Below are positions 32,795 to 33,122 of a stretch of DNA of 33,122 bases, in pieces. A program made the position numbers and the translations under genes. Source of the stretch: Sphingomonas montana (lineage in GTDB: Bacteria > Pseudomonadota > Alphaproteobacteria > Sphingomonadales > Sphingomonadaceae); assembly GCF_001956315.1 (NCBI RefSeq), contig NZ_KV887142.1, positions 1 through 33,122 on the forward strand. Direction: 5' to 3'. The notes beneath the pieces were generated by a model that ran no database searches, was not told the origin of the DNA, and was given only the letters and a program-made list of their open reading frames with translations. Each line of letters starts with the position of its first letter. Position 1 is the first letter of the stretch.

Positions 32795-33122
32795 ATGCCA
32801 CCGGCGCTCCCCACCTTCGCGCATGGCTCCGCATCGGATCCGCATTTCGTGTCGAAACGCCGCCGCGCGCTTGCCTTCGTGCTGGCCTGCGCGATCCCGG
32901 CGCTCATCATCTTCATGCTGTTGCGGCTCGCGGTGTTCACCGCCGCGCCGTCGGTGCCGCGCACCGCACCGATCGTGTTCGATCTGGCGGCGGCCGATCC
33001 CGAGCCTACCGTCACGCCGGCCAAGGCCGCGCCCGCCGGCGGCGGATCGCCGCCGCCGCGTGCCGCCCGCACCGCGCCCCAGCCAACACAGCCCCCCGCC
33101 CCCCGGCCGGCCACGACGCCCG
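32795..33122 (+). CDS. TonB-like proline-rich membrane protein, partial
   Basis: An open frame from ATG 32795 that runs off the window (109 codons visible). It has a basic N-terminus (SKRRRALAF), one membrane span (about residues 26-48, ALAFVLACAIPALIIFMLLRLAVF region), then a long proline- and alanine-rich segment (PPPRAARTAPQPTQPPAPRP). This is the layout of TonB-type energy transducers, but the C-terminal domain that would prove it lies outside. It follows the permease after 11 bases. Confidence 0.6.
   Translation, partial: MPPALPTFAHGSASDPHFVSKRRRALAFVLACAIPALIIFMLLRLAVFTAAPSVPRTAPIVFDLAAADPEPTVTPAKAAPAGGGSPPPRAARTAPQPTQPPAPRPATTP

Overview
This window looks like chromosomal DNA from a high-GC alphaproteobacterium, most likely a Sphingomonas-type member of the Sphingomonadaceae. 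The evidence is a Xanthomonas/Caulobacter-type TonB-dependent receptor, an isocitrate lyase of the long (about 530 residue) type, genes with and without Shine-Dalgarno (SD) sequences, and scattered 26-base GTCATCCCGG-type palindromes between genes. The content is mostly metabolic and housekeeping. I see no prophage, transposase, CRISPR array or rRNA, and there is one tRNA.

Region 1 (1-5.5 kb) is a small pectin-uptake locus. A secreted family 1 pectate lyase and a large TonB-dependent receptor are divergent around a 346-base control region. That region carries three copies of a LacI-type operator motif, a 16-base perfect palindrome, and a leader of about 175 nt in front of the receptor. The leader contains a short ORF and a CU-rich segment that could pair with either of two ribosome binding sites. 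A TauE/SafE permease overlaps the receptor stop and has no ATG, GTG or TTG at its expected start.

Region 2 (5.5-13 kb) holds an NADPH-dependent FMN reductase, an SH3-domain protein, a D-2-hydroxyacid dehydrogenase, a glycine-zipper protein with a clear intrinsic terminator, a minus-strand group (glycosyltransferase, then nitronate monooxygenase and class I glutamine amidotransferase), and an alpha/beta hydrolase.

Region 3 (13-21 kb) is mainly plus strand: a short SelO AMPylase, AstD, a chloroperoxidase-type hydrolase, an MFS exporter translationally coupled to CysK, then a minus-strand CitE-like lyase, a DUF429-like protein and tRNA-Thr(TGT).

Region 4 (21-27 kb) has a divergent mntR/mntH pair with a MntR-box palindrome on the mntH -35 element, isocitrate lyase, outer-membrane phospholipase A with a long N-terminal extension, and a Crp/Fnr regulator.

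Region 5 (27-33 kb) has a DUF488 protein followed by two small acidic proteins, a coiled-coil protein, a threonine-synthase-like enzyme, a secreted hypothetical protein, an APC permease and the start of a TonB-like protein cut by the window edge.

The most interesting signals are regulatory: the receptor leader with mutually exclusive pairings, the paired operators, a set of probable leaderless mRNAs, and palindromic elements of which two form composites of about 90 bp. All are read by eye and need computation or experiment to confirm.
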